Positions 1 to 7,956 of a DNA stretch of 13,154 bases are shown here, piece by piece. The stretch's first letter is position 1, and every line of letters starts with the position of its first letter. Origin of the DNA: JAVZJR01 sp037447235 (GTDB lineage: Archaea > Micrarchaeota > Micrarchaeia > Anstonellales > Bilamarchaeaceae); NCBI GenBank assembly GCA_037447235.1, contig JBBIHC010000016.1:1-13154 (forward strand), in the 5' to 3' direction. The notes under the pieces are model-generated. The model did no database searches and was not told the origin of the DNA. It saw only the letters and a list, made by a program, of their open reading frames with translations. Made by a program: the position numbers and the translations under genes.

Positions 1-375
1 TGCACCGAAGAAGAATTCATAGCAAACCTGACCAGGGACAGAGTTGATTTACGCAGGGTAAAAACTGTCAAGGGATGGTTCGATCAAACCCTCACGGTGG
101 ATAAAGCACAGGAATACGGTATCACTAAGATCGCCGCTGCATGGATTGATTGTGACCTGTACGAATCCACGGTGCCGATCCTGAAGTTCATTCGCCCCTT
201 TTTATCTGTGGGAACGGTCATCGTGTTCGATGATTGGAGAACGTTTAGGAACCTGCCGGATTTCGGAGAACAAAGGGCATGCAGGGAGTAGCTGGAAGCA
301 AATCCGAACTTATCTCTTAACGAATTGTTTTCTTTTGGATTTCATGGCATTGCGTTTACAGTTGGTTCGCTTTGA
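1..375 (+). pseudogene. TylF/MycF-family O-methyltransferase, 3' part, interrupted by in-frame TAG
   Basis: This is the C-terminal part of a SAM- and metal-dependent sugar O-methyltransferase of the TylF/MycF/NovP family; its 5' end lies outside the window. Frame 1 is open from base 1 and reads WIDCDLYESTVPIL followed by VIVFDDW and GEQRACRE. The acidic DxD and DD residues match the metal-binding and catalytic segment of this family. The frame then meets TAG at 289-291. Past it, the same frame stays open for 27 more codons to TGA at 373-375 and reads LEANPNL, LFSFGFHG and AFTVGSL, the expected family C-terminus. Family members usually have Trp at the TAG position (REW), so a single TGG to TAG change explains the break. 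As written, the product lacks 28 residues. It may be inactivated, or the TAG may be a sequence error. The family assignment is confident; the functional state is not. In this setting it would methylate a sugar hydroxyl. Confidence 0.85.
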
Positions 376-390
376 TTCTTACGGGTGAAT

Positions 391-398
391 AGGAGGAG
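391..398 (+). promoter_or_regulatory. Strong ribosome binding site (AGGAGGAG)
   Basis: A near-perfect Shine-Dalgarno sequence lies 5 bases before the TTG at 404. It is the reason for choosing that non-ATG start for the downstream methyltransferase. It sits in the 28-base gap after the TylF-family frame. Confidence 0.8.
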
Positions 399-403
399 CG
401 GTT

Positions 404-1339
404 TTGGACAATATATTACACTGCCCAGTTTGTGACCAACAAATTGTTAGTTCTAGTTCACGGCTTGAACTAAGAGAGGTTTTTGACGCTTGGAAACCCA
501 TTCATGTGTTTAGTGAGGAAATTGTTGATAGTCATCTAAAACAAAGTGACTATACAGATCTATACGTTTGTCCAAATTGTGCGCTGGAAATTTATTCTCC
601 TCAAGTGACGGGGACAGATCAATTTTATTCGGAGTTGCAAAGAGATGCGGGAGTACTATACTATAGGGAAGACAAATGGGATTTCCGTGAGGCAAGCAAG
701 GACATAGAAAAGGGTGACTCGATCATTGAGATTGGCTGCGGCATTGGAAGTTTCTTGCTAATGGTCCAATCGAAGGGAGCCCATGCTTGCGGGACTGAGT
801 ACAATCAGGATGCCCTTGAGGTTGCACGCAGCAAAGGCTTGACTGTTTACAATAGTAAGGTTGACTTAAATGCCATTCAGGGGAAATTTGACTCGGCATT
901 TTCTTTTCATGTTCTCGAACATGTTGCAAATCCCCTTGAATTTGTCAATGATATGCTCTCCCTTGTAAAGCCAGGCGGAAAAATTGGTGTCTCAGTTCCA
1001 AATCAGGCCGGTCCGTTGAAATACGTTAAAAGTGTTTTCAATATGCCGCCTCATCATGTTACACATTGGCAATATAAAACTTTCCTGTCTTTGGCGCAAA
1101 GACTCAACCTAAAGGTTTTACGCGTCGCATATGAGCCTTTATTGCTTGAGAACCATAATTACTATTCTTTTTATTGGTTAAACCACCAATTTCCAGATAC
1201 CAATAGGGCAAATCCATACATAAGAAGGGTTCTTTCATTTGGCATGAAGTTATTCTTCAATTTTTTAATGAAATTAGGTGTGAAGCATTTTAAATTTCTA
1301 AAGGGCCAGGCCATTTACGTTTTGATGGTTAAACGATAA
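404..1339 (+). CDS. Class I SAM-dependent methyltransferase with N-terminal CxxC pairs
   Basis: A 311-residue protein starting at TTG, supported by AGGAGGAG at 391-398. The N-terminus has CPVC (residues 7-10) and CPNC (56-59), two knuckles that could bind one zinc ion. The SAM-binding motif EIGCGIG (109-115) follows, then an acidic strand end near E132 and FHVLEH (168-173), which fits motif IV of Methyltransf_11/23-like enzymes. KPGGKIGVSVPN closes the core, and about 100 further residues follow. The zinc knuckle plus Rossmann core resembles sugar C- or O-methyltransferases in glycan clusters, but the substrate cannot be read from the sequence. The gene is clearly more AT-rich than asnB just downstream (for example 30% GC in 1141-1200), which suggests a separate origin. 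Its stop TAA (1337-1339) overlaps the ribosome binding site of the next gene. Confidence 0.85.
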   Translation: MDNILHCPVCDQQIVSSSSRLELREVFDAWKPIHVFSEEIVDSHLKQSDYTDLYVCPNCALEIYSPQVTGTDQFYSELQRDAGVLYYREDKWDFREASKDIEKGDSIIEIGCGIGSFLLMVQSKGAHACGTEYNQDALEVARSKGLTVYNSKVDLNAIQGKFDSAFSFHVLEHVANPLEFVNDMLSLVKPGGKIGVSVPNQAGPLKYVKSVFNMPPHHVTHWQYKTFLSLAQRLNLKVLRVAYEPLLLENHNYYSFYWLNHQFPDTNRANPYIRRVLSFGMKLFFNFLMKLGVKHFKFLKGQAIYVLMVKR

Positions 1340-1349
1340 GGATGTTGTC

Positions 1350-3281
1350 ATGTGTGGGATTTGTGGAATCTGGGAATACAGCAATCGGTCTCCGGTACAA
1401 GAGATGGTGAACAAAATGTATCATAGGGGACCGGATGATCTGGGCATATATCAAGACGAAAAAGTGTCCCTTGGCATGACACGCCTGGCAATCATTGATG
1501 TCAGCTCGGCGGGGCATCAGCCGATGTGCACACCAGATGAGTTGATCTGGATCGTTTATAACGGTGAAGTTTACAACTTTAAGGATGAACGCAAAAAATT
1601 AGAAGCGCAAGGTGTCAGGTTCCGTTCCAATTCGGATACGGAGGTGATCCTGCGCCTCTACGAACGGTACGGAGATGATTTCTTGTTGCGCTTGCGCGGT
1701 ATATTTGCTTTGGCTATCTATGACAAACGCCGCGGCAAGGGCAGGGAAAGACTGTTGGTGGCGCGTGACCATTTGGGAATCAAGCCGCTATTGTATTCCA
1801 TTTCGGGCTCCCGCCTGGTCTTTGCCTCCGAGATGAAAGCCCTGCTCGCCAGTGGGCTGATTGATCCGCAGATTGACCCTGAAGCGTTGCGCCTGCTGCT
1901 CACATTCGGGTCGGTCTACCAACCCAACACCATGCTGCGCGGTGTGCGCATGCTTTTGCCCGCCCACCGTCTGATCATGGAAGGGGGGCAAATGCGCGTG
2001 GAGCGGTACTGGTCGCTGGGGCGCATCCGCAGGCCGGAGTTGCGTCATCTTTCGTACCGGGAGCAGGTTGAGGCTTTGTCCGAAGCGCTGAACGAAACCG
2101 TCCGCATGCAGATGGTCAGTGATGTGCCCCTGGGCGCTTTCCTGAGCGGCGGGGTTGATTCATCCATCCTCGTGGCAATGATGGCGCGAGATGCAGGCCG
2201 CCGCATCAAGACCTTTTCGGTGGGTTTTGGGGTCGAAGGGGCTTCCATTGATGAAAGCGAAGATGCCCGCCGGACTGCTGAATTCCTGGGAACGGACCAC
2301 ACGCACGTGCTGGTGCAGGGGAGAGACGTACGGGACAGCATTTTCCACATCGCTTCTGGTCTCGACCAACCAACTGTGGACGGCGTAAATGCCTATTTCG
2401 TTTCCCGTGCGGCCCGGCAGGGCATGACAGTAGCCATCTCTGGCACGGGCGGTGACGAATTGTTTGCCGGTTATCCCTGGTTCCTTGGCATGGCTCGCAG
2501 TCGCCCACCCTTTTACGGCGCGGGGCTTTTGGCCTCTGTTGCCTGTCAGTCAATATTCGATCCTTTGATGGCTGGCCGATGGGGCAGCAAACTATATAAT
2601 CTGCGGACAGTAGCAGGGTTCCTGGGCCGCTATGCCCTTCAATATCAAATTTTTGGCGCCCTAGGTGCGTTGGAACTCCTTGCGCCGGAAATGCGCCGCC
2701 TGGCGCGCGCCGGTCGGGCCGAAGCCCTCGATTTGGAGGCCACAGATGAACTTCAAGATGGATCGGTGATCGAACGGGTAACTGCCCTGTGCTTGCGCGG
2801 TTATACCAACAATCAACTCCTGCGAGACATTGATGCCGCCAGTATGTCACATTCGCTGGAGGTCCGCGTCCCTTACCTGGACCCTGTGCTTGTGGACCTG
2901 GCCTTATCGCTGCCTGATGAGACGAAATTAAACCCGCTTGCGACGGGGCAAGACGCCAGCACATATCGGGCAACAGGAGCAAAACGTATCCTGATTGATG
3001 TGGGGAAGTCCCTTTTGCCCGAAGGCTTCGACTTGCAGCCAAAGCGCGGTTTCATGATGCCCTTCGACGCATGGATGAAACGATCCCTGAAAAATATCTT
3101 CCTCGATGCTCTGGCAGAGGATACAGTCCGCAAGCGTGGATGGTTGAATCCCAAGCAGGTGACAGCCGTTAGGGAAGATTTTCTGGCGAACCGCCGGAGT
3201 TGGGCACAGCCCTGGCTGCTAATGATGATCGAGTTATGGGCATCACAAGTATTGGATCAGCACAAATACGGGATTCCATGA
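1350..3281 (+). CDS. asnB: Asparagine synthase (glutamine-hydrolysing)-type amidotransferase
   Basis: A 643-residue enzyme that takes ammonia from glutamine and transfers it to an AMP-activated carboxylate, classically aspartate. The N-terminal Ntn glutaminase domain begins MCGICGIW with Cys2 as nucleophile, then HRGPDD (25-30), YNGEVYNF, SDTEV and ARDHLGIKP. The C-terminal synthetase domain has the pyrophosphate loop SGGVDSS (266-272), SGTGGDELFAGYPWF, LEVRVPYLDP and KRGFMMPFDAWMK. All key motifs are intact and the length is normal for the family. The ATG at 1350 has AAGGA at 1338-1342. The stop overlaps the next start as ATGA (3278-3281), so the two are probably translationally coupled. AsnB-like proteins in polysaccharide clusters (such as WbpS in Pseudomonas aeruginosa) are thought to amidate uronic acid sugars, and that role is inferred here from context. 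A housekeeping asparagine synthetase role is possible. The middle of the gene is very GC-rich, unlike its upstream neighbour. Confidence 0.95.
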   Translation: MCGICGIWEYSNRSPVQEMVNKMYHRGPDDLGIYQDEKVSLGMTRLAIIDVSSAGHQPMCTPDELIWIVYNGEVYNFKDERKKLEAQGVRFRSNSDTEVILRLYERYGDDFLLRLRGIFALAIYDKRRGKGRERLLVARDHLGIKPLLYSISGSRLVFASEMKALLASGLIDPQIDPEALRLLLTFGSVYQPNTMLRGVRMLLPAHRLIMEGGQMRVERYWSLGRIRRPELRHLSYREQVEALSEALNETVRMQMVSDVPLGAFLSGGVDSSILVAMMARDAGRRIKTFSVGFGVEGASIDESEDARRTAEFLGTDHTHVLVQGRDVRDSIFHIASGLDQPTVDGVNAYFVSRAARQGMTVAISGTGGDELFAGYPWFLGMARSRPPFYGAGLLASVACQSIFDPLMAGRWGSKLYNLRTVAGFLGRYALQYQIFGALGALELLAPEMRRLARAGRAEALDLEATDELQDGSVIERVTALCLRGYTNNQLLRDIDAASMSHSLEVRVPYLDPVLVDLALSLPDETKLNPLATGQDASTYRATGAKRILIDVGKSLLPEGFDLQPKRGFMMPFDAWMKRSLKNIFLDALAEDTVRKRGWLNPKQVTAVREDFLANRRSWAQPWLLMMIELWASQVLDQHKYGIP

Positions 3282-4489
3282 AAGAGAAATTCGAGAAGGA
3301 CCCCTTCCCGGGCAAGCCTAAAATATTGTTCATTGGACTGGCAGAGAGTACCCATACGCTTGCCTGGGTAGATTTGCTGAAAAATGCGGAGTTGAATGTC
3401 CGCTTGTTTGCTTTGCCTAGTGGAGTGCCGCCCAATACATGGCAGGTAAAAACATACGTTTCGATGTTAACTGCTGAAAGACTCGATCCGGTGGTACGCA
3501 AGAAGATATACCCGCCAGGGCGCGTTGGGCGATTATTTGCGAAGGCTTTTGCGTATTTTTCCCCTTCCTACCCTGCCAGAGAATTGGCTCGTGTGATCCG
3601 AGATTGGGAACCAGATATTATTCACACCTTTGGGCTCGAAGCGGCCTCGTTTTTCTTCGATAGAGTCCGTCGAGATTTTGAACTTGCAAGAATCGGCAAG
3701 TGGGTAGTTCAGGCTCGCGGCGGACCGGACCTGGCTCTCCACCGGCTGTTACCTGAATATCGAGAGAGAATTTTTTCAGTTATGACAGGCTGCGATCAGT
3801 TGATTGCTGACAATTTGCAAAATTATGCTTATGCAAAAAACATCGGACTGGAGGAGGCCAAGGTTTCAAAATTGGGTATGGTACCTGGCACTGGCGGTGT
3901 TGACGTCGAAACTTTATCGAAGTCTTGGAAAACCTTACCATCCAAGCGCCGAATGATCCTATTCCCAAAGGCCTATGAATGTCCACAAAGTAAGGCCTTG
4001 CCAGTATTCGAGGCCCTTAAATTGATATGGCACAAAATTCAGCCTTGTCACATCGAAATGCTGGCAGCCGACCATGAAACAATGATGTGGTACCAAACGC
4101 TGCCCGAAGAAATTCGGAACTCCTCACGTATTCATTACAGGGTTCCGCGACAGCAAGTTTTAGATCTCATGGCGAACGCGCGCGTTATGCTGGCACCGTC
4201 CCTGTCCGATGGCGTTCCAAATAGTCTGTATGAGGCGATGGCTTGTGGAGCATTGCCTCTTGTTTCCCCTCTGGAAACGATCCGATCGGTTGTGAACGAT
4301 GATGACAATGTATTGTTTGCCCGTAATCTTTACCCTGAAGAAATTGCAAGTGCCCTGGTGCGTGCAATGACGGATGATTCACTGGTGGACAGGGTTGCGC
4401 AGCGCAACCTAGCGCTTGTCCGAAACATAGCAGACCGCGCGATCCTGGCGCCTCGTGTGGTCGAGTATTACCTCTCGCTGGTTGCGTGA
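3278..4489 (+). CDS. Glycosyltransferase, GT-B fold (GT4-like)
   Basis: A 403-residue protein if started at ATG 3278, which overlaps the asnB stop by four bases (ATGA). A longer in-frame start at 3200 lies inside asnB and is unlikely. The N-terminal nucleotide-fold domain begins around ILFIGLAESTHTLAWV, with PDIIHTFGLEAASFF near residue 110. The C-terminal donor-binding domain has MLAPSLSDGVPNSLYEAMAC, with D311 and E319 in the region of the usual E-x7-E motif; Asp replaces the first Glu. It ends in a helical segment typical of GT4. It should transfer a sugar from a nucleotide-sugar donor to a lipid-linked glycan on the cytoplasmic face; donor and acceptor are unknown. It looks paralogous to the 6756-7955 gene: both share the N-terminal G-x4-S-x-HT-x2-W pattern, PDIIH, SKRR and a similar C-terminal tail (VDRxA, APxV). 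Confidence 0.85.
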   Translation: MKEKFEKDPFPGKPKILFIGLAESTHTLAWVDLLKNAELNVRLFALPSGVPPNTWQVKTYVSMLTAERLDPVVRKKIYPPGRVGRLFAKAFAYFSPSYPARELARVIRDWEPDIIHTFGLEAASFFFDRVRRDFELARIGKWVVQARGGPDLALHRLLPEYRERIFSVMTGCDQLIADNLQNYAYAKNIGLEEAKVSKLGMVPGTGGVDVETLSKSWKTLPSKRRMILFPKAYECPQSKALPVFEALKLIWHKIQPCHIEMLAADHETMMWYQTLPEEIRNSSRIHYRVPRQQVLDLMANARVMLAPSLSDGVPNSLYEAMACGALPLVSPLETIRSVVNDDDNVLFARNLYPEEIASALVRAMTDDSLVDRVAQRNLALVRNIADRAILAPRVVEYYLSLVA

Positions 4490-4493
4490 AAAC

Positions 4494-5675
4494 ATGAGAT
4501 TGGCAGTCCTTTCGCACGTTTTACCTCCTTCTCCTTCCGGGCAGGCTGTTGTCCTGTACCGGATCTTGTCGGGCGTTGACGCGGATACATACTATCTCAT
4601 TTCTAAAGAGTCTTATCAGCCCAGCAGGCAAGAACCAAATGGTCAATTCTATCTATCAGCCCGTTATTATTCTCTGTCACGGGAACCCCAGTTGTATCGT
4701 CCAAATCGCTTTGGCCTGTGGCGACTTCGTGCGCTGGTAAATATCTTTCTCAGTATTGCCTGGCGAGCAAGTAAAATACTGCGCATCTTACAACATGATC
4801 CTGCAACGGCGTTGATTGCCTGCACCGGTGACATTGCAGATATTCCTGCCGGATTCCTTGCCAGCCGAATTGCCCGGATTCCGTTTTATGCTTATATTTT
4901 TGATGATTACGTTTATCAATGGATAGGTGGATATCGTACGCTTGCAAAGGCCATTTCTCCTTTCATCTTCAGGAAAGCCGCTGGAATGATTGGCCCTAAC
5001 GAATTCATTTGTGAAGAATACCGCCAGCGTTACGGCAAGTTGCCATCCCTTGTTCGTAACCCCTGTGATCAGGATGATCTTGATAAAAAGGTTTATCCTC
5101 GTTGGCCGGCAGAGAACAACAAAATTCAGATCATCTACACCGGAGCGGTATACCATGCAAATAGTGACAGTTTCCAAAATTTGATCCAGGCACTCAAGAG
5201 ATTAAAAACTTATAACATCGAATTGCACATTTTCACTGCCCAAACAGCGGAGGAACTTGAGAAACAGGGAATCGCGGGTGAAAAGATATATGTTCACTCC
5301 CATATTCCATACGATGAAATTCTCGAGCAACAATGCAAAGCAGATATCTTGTTTCTGCCTCTGGCGTTCGAATCTCCAATACCGGAAGTCATCCGGACTT
5401 CAGCCCCGGGCAAATTGGGTGAATACCTGGCGAGTGGACGACCTGTCCTGGCTCATGTCCCCAGAGACTCGTTTGTCAGTTGGTATTTCAGAGAACATCA
5501 CTGTGGCGCCCTGGTGGACGAAAACGATCCAGGCACGCTTGCCAGGACAATTGAGCGCCTTGTAAACGATCCTTCACTGCGCAGGTATTATGAGAACAAT
5601 GCCCGTCAGCGCGCCCGTTTGGACTTCACTCCTGGCATCGCACGAGCCAGGTTATTAGCCTTGTTCTTTAGTTGA
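4494..5675 (+). CDS. Glycosyltransferase, GT-B fold (GT4-like)
   Basis: A 393-residue protein from ATG 4494, four bases after the previous stop; an upstream in-frame start at 4455 would lie inside that gene. The N-terminus reads MRLAVLSHVLPPSPSGQAVV, with the SG loop common to the acceptor domain of GT4 enzymes. The middle has KIQIIYTGAVYHANSDSF, typical of the start of the C-terminal Rossmann domain. The donor region has ADILFLPLAFESP and GKLGEYLASGRPVLAHVP, with E310 as the conserved glutamate of the donor site, followed by a GALVDENDP loop. Motifs are intact and the length is normal. The role is inferred as adding one sugar residue during assembly of the cluster's glycan; sugar specificity cannot be predicted. 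It is co-oriented and nearly contiguous with its neighbours, so very likely in the same transcript. Confidence 0.85.
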   Translation: MRLAVLSHVLPPSPSGQAVVLYRILSGVDADTYYLISKESYQPSRQEPNGQFYLSARYYSLSREPQLYRPNRFGLWRLRALVNIFLSIAWRASKILRILQHDPATALIACTGDIADIPAGFLASRIARIPFYAYIFDDYVYQWIGGYRTLAKAISPFIFRKAAGMIGPNEFICEEYRQRYGKLPSLVRNPCDQDDLDKKVYPRWPAENNKIQIIYTGAVYHANSDSFQNLIQALKRLKTYNIELHIFTAQTAEELEKQGIAGEKIYVHSHIPYDEILEQQCKADILFLPLAFESPIPEVIRTSAPGKLGEYLASGRPVLAHVPRDSFVSWYFREHHCGALVDENDPGTLARTIERLVNDPSLRRYYENNARQRARLDFTPGIARARLLALFFS

Positions 5676-5687
5676 GTGCAGAGCCAG

Positions 5688-5693
5688 AAAGGA
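5688..5693 (+). promoter_or_regulatory. Ribosome binding site (AAAGGA)
   Basis: AAAGGA lies six bases before ATG 5700. It favours that start over the in-frame GTG at 5676, which directly abuts the upstream stop codon. Confidence 0.6.
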
Positions 5694-5699
5694 AATAGG

Positions 5700-6749
5700 A
5701 TGCAAACTATCAAGCATTTCTTGCTCAGAAAATTTTCTTACCGAACTCTCAAAAGTTATAGCAAAGCGATGAATGCCCTCAAGCAATTCTTGCAAAAAGT
5801 GTCATATTGGTTGCTTTGGCCCTTCTTGCCGCTCATGGCAAGGGCAGCAAAGATGATGGCTTACACCGGATTTGGGACGGATGCGTGTCTTAAATTAGGC
5901 TGTCTACCCTTGCCGGTACATTTCTATTCCCCTATACCTGACATAGACGACCTGGCGCAGCGAAAGGTGTGGGATCGAAAGAGTGAATTAACGGGAATTG
6001 ATTTCCAGCCAGAGCGGCAAATTGAGTTTTTATTGGAATTGGGTCGTGCCTTTGGGAGTGAGTGCTCATGGCCATTATTGCCCACCGATGACCCCTATCA
6101 GTTTTACTTAGAGAATGATTCTTTCAGTTTTGGATGTGCGGCCGCTACTCACTCGATCTTGCGGCGTTATAAGCCACGCCGGGTTGTTGAAATCGGCTCG
6201 GGAAATTCATCATTGGTTATTTCTTCTGCGCTCAGGCGAAATATGACAGAAGGCCATCCTGCACGGTATACCATTGTGGATCCCTATCCGCGTCCGATCA
6301 TTGAAGCCGGCTTGCCCGGCGTCTCTGAACTGCGCAAAGAGCGAGTAGAATTATTGGACGTAAAGTTTTTTGATCAACTGCAAGAAAATGATGTGCTTTT
6401 TGTAGACTCTGGCCATACAGTTCGCACCGGGGGTGATGTAAATTATCTCATTCTGGACGTGCTGCCTCGCCTTGCGCCAGGTGCGGTCATACATTTTCAT
6501 GATATCGGGCTTCCATACGAATACCCAAAAGTATACTTCACCAATCCTCAGTTTCGGGTTTTCTGGACAGAAGCGTATTTACTGCAAGCATTTCTCTCTC
6601 TCAATTCAAAGTTCGAGGTTTTACTGGCGCTGAGTTACCTCATGACCGACCGCCGAGATACATTTTGTATGGCGTTCCCGTCCTACGATCCTTCCCAGCA
6701 TCGCGCTATAAGCGGCAGTTTTTGGATCCGTAGAATCTCTGAGGGTTAA
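5700..6749 (+). CDS. Class I SAM-dependent methyltransferase (Methyltransf_24-like)
   Basis: A 349-residue protein if started at ATG 5700, which has AAAGGA upstream; starting at GTG 5676 would add eight residues. A basic N-terminus is followed by a hydrophobic stretch (YWLLWPFLPLMARAA, about residues 39-53) that may bind the membrane surface peripherally. The catalytic domain has RRVVEIGSGNSSLV (motif I, E164 to G168), YTIVDPYPRP as the strand carrying the SAM-ribose acidic residue, VLFVDSGHTVRTGGD (D236-H239) and APGAVIHFHDI. This order fits Methyltransf_24-type enzymes found in polysaccharide clusters. The probable role is methylation of a sugar or glycan terminus, inferred from context. 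It sits between two glycosyltransferase genes, six bases before the next start. The long N-terminal extension before the Rossmann core is a visible feature of this protein. Confidence 0.75.
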   Translation: MQTIKHFLLRKFSYRTLKSYSKAMNALKQFLQKVSYWLLWPFLPLMARAAKMMAYTGFGTDACLKLGCLPLPVHFYSPIPDIDDLAQRKVWDRKSELTGIDFQPERQIEFLLELGRAFGSECSWPLLPTDDPYQFYLENDSFSFGCAAATHSILRRYKPRRVVEIGSGNSSLVISSALRRNMTEGHPARYTIVDPYPRPIIEAGLPGVSELRKERVELLDVKFFDQLQENDVLFVDSGHTVRTGGDVNYLILDVLPRLAPGAVIHFHDIGLPYEYPKVYFTNPQFRVFWTEAYLLQAFLSLNSKFEVLLALSYLMTDRRDTFCMAFPSYDPSQHRAISGSFWIRRISEG

Positions 6750-6755
6750 TCATCC

Positions 6756-7955
6756 ATGCGTATTCTTTTTGTGGGAATGCCAGATAGTGTGCATACGGCT
6801 CGCTGGGTTACTCAAATATCAGAGCGAGGATGGCAGATTCTCTTATTTCCTGTTTATGGAGCCGATCTTCATCCTTCGTTTAGCCATATTTCTTATTTGA
6901 GCCCCAAGATCATTGGCGCTGCTGGTGGGAACAAAATTCGCTACGTACGCTGGCCAAGTTTTTTCTTTTATAGCGATATCCTAAGAAGGAGACTATATCA
7001 TCTTGAAACCAGTAACGTTTTTCGAGAACAGGCTTTGATCTGGGCGATACGTTTTTACAAGCCTGACATTATCCATTCTCTGGAATTCCAACATGCGGGT
7101 TATCTGACCCTGGCTGCTCGAAAACGCGTGAACAAAGACTTCCCAGTCTGGGTTGCCACAAATTGGGGCAGCGATATCTATTTGTTTGGTAGAATCCCCG
7201 AACATCGCTCGAAAATACGGGAGATATTAGAAACCTGTGACTTTTATTCATGTGAATGTGAGCGGGACGTTCATCTGGCGCAGGAAATGGGGCTGCGCGG
7301 CGAGGTCCTGCCAATTATCCCTAATGCAGGTGGGTTCGACCTGGCGCATGTTCAGGCGCTACGCCAATCTGGACCTGCCTCAAAGCGACGAGTCATTCTA
7401 GTCAAAGGATACCAGCATTGGGCAGGGAGGGCTCTGGTGGCCCTGCGGGCACTGGCTCGTTGTGCCGAGCTGCTCAGAGAGGGTGCATACCGAGTAGCTA
7501 TCTATTCTGTTACCCATGATGTACAGATTGCAGCACAATTGTTCCGGCAGGATCATGGTGTGCCAGTGGATATCATCCCCCATTGCTCTCACGATGAGAT
7601 GCTTCGTCAGTATGGAAAAGCACGTATTTATATAGGTCTCAGTATTTCCGATGCGATTAGCACATCTTTGTTGGAGGCGATGGTCATGGGCGCATTTCCC
7701 ATTCAGTCCTGCACGGCCTGTGCAGATGAATGGATCCAGGATGGTCAAAGTGGATTGATTGTGCCCCCAGAAGATCCGGATGTGGTAGAGGCGGCGATCC
7801 GTAAGGCCTTGAATGATAACACACTGGTTGATCGCGCTGCCGAGATAAACTGGCAAGTCGCCGTTGAACGTCTGGATATAGCAGTGATTGCTCCCAAAGT
7901 GACCGCGTTTTACGATCGAATTGTTCAACGATTACATCACCGGGAAAGGAGTTGA
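6756..7955 (+). CDS. Glycosyltransferase, GT-B fold (GT4-like), paralogue of the 3278-4489 gene
   Basis: A 399-residue protein from ATG 6756, with GAGGG at 6741-6745. The N-terminus ILFVGMPDSVHTARWV parallels ILFIGLAESTHTLAWV of the upstream glycosyltransferase. PDIIHSLEFQHAGYLTLAA and VATNWGSDIYLFG lie in the N-terminal domain. SKRRVILVKGYQHW starts the donor domain, and YIGLSISDAISTSLLEAM contains the donor-site glutamate E307, preceded by Asp where the first Glu of E-x7-E normally stands. It ends with GQSGLIVPPEDPDVV and a terminal helix similar to that of its paralogue. The likely job is a further glycosyl transfer in the same glycan; donor unknown. The stop is one base before the next ATG, and the last codons contain the ribosome binding site of the next gene. 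Confidence 0.85.
   Translation: MRILFVGMPDSVHTARWVTQISERGWQILLFPVYGADLHPSFSHISYLSPKIIGAAGGNKIRYVRWPSFFFYSDILRRRLYHLETSNVFREQALIWAIRFYKPDIIHSLEFQHAGYLTLAARKRVNKDFPVWVATNWGSDIYLFGRIPEHRSKIREILETCDFYSCECERDVHLAQEMGLRGEVLPIIPNAGGFDLAHVQALRQSGPASKRRVILVKGYQHWAGRALVALRALARCAELLREGAYRVAIYSVTHDVQIAAQLFRQDHGVPVDIIPHCSHDEMLRQYGKARIYIGLSISDAISTSLLEAMVMGAFPIQSCTACADEWIQDGQSGLIVPPEDPDVVEAAIRKALNDNTLVDRAAEINWQVAVERLDIAVIAPKVTAFYDRIVQRLHHRERS
7945..7951 (+). promoter_or_regulatory. Ribosome binding site (AAAGGAG)
   Basis: A good Shine-Dalgarno sequence inside the 3' end of the preceding glycosyltransferase gene, five bases before ATG 7957. It supports that start for the reductase over the in-frame TTG at 7921. 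Confidence 0.7.
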
Positions 7956-7956
7956 G

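Noticed and set aside
289..291. TAG as a recoded sense codon (for example pyrrolysine)
   Set aside because: The expected residue is Trp, the change is a single base, and TAG ends other genes in the window normally.
2206..3042. 278-codon open frame on the - strand inside asnB
   Set aside because: It lies wholly opposite a motif-complete asnB in GC-rich DNA, where antisense frames stay open by codon bias; its translation shows no recognisable domain.
7398..7928. 176-codon open frame on the - strand
   Set aside because: It is antisense to an intact glycosyltransferase donor domain and has no family-like motif.
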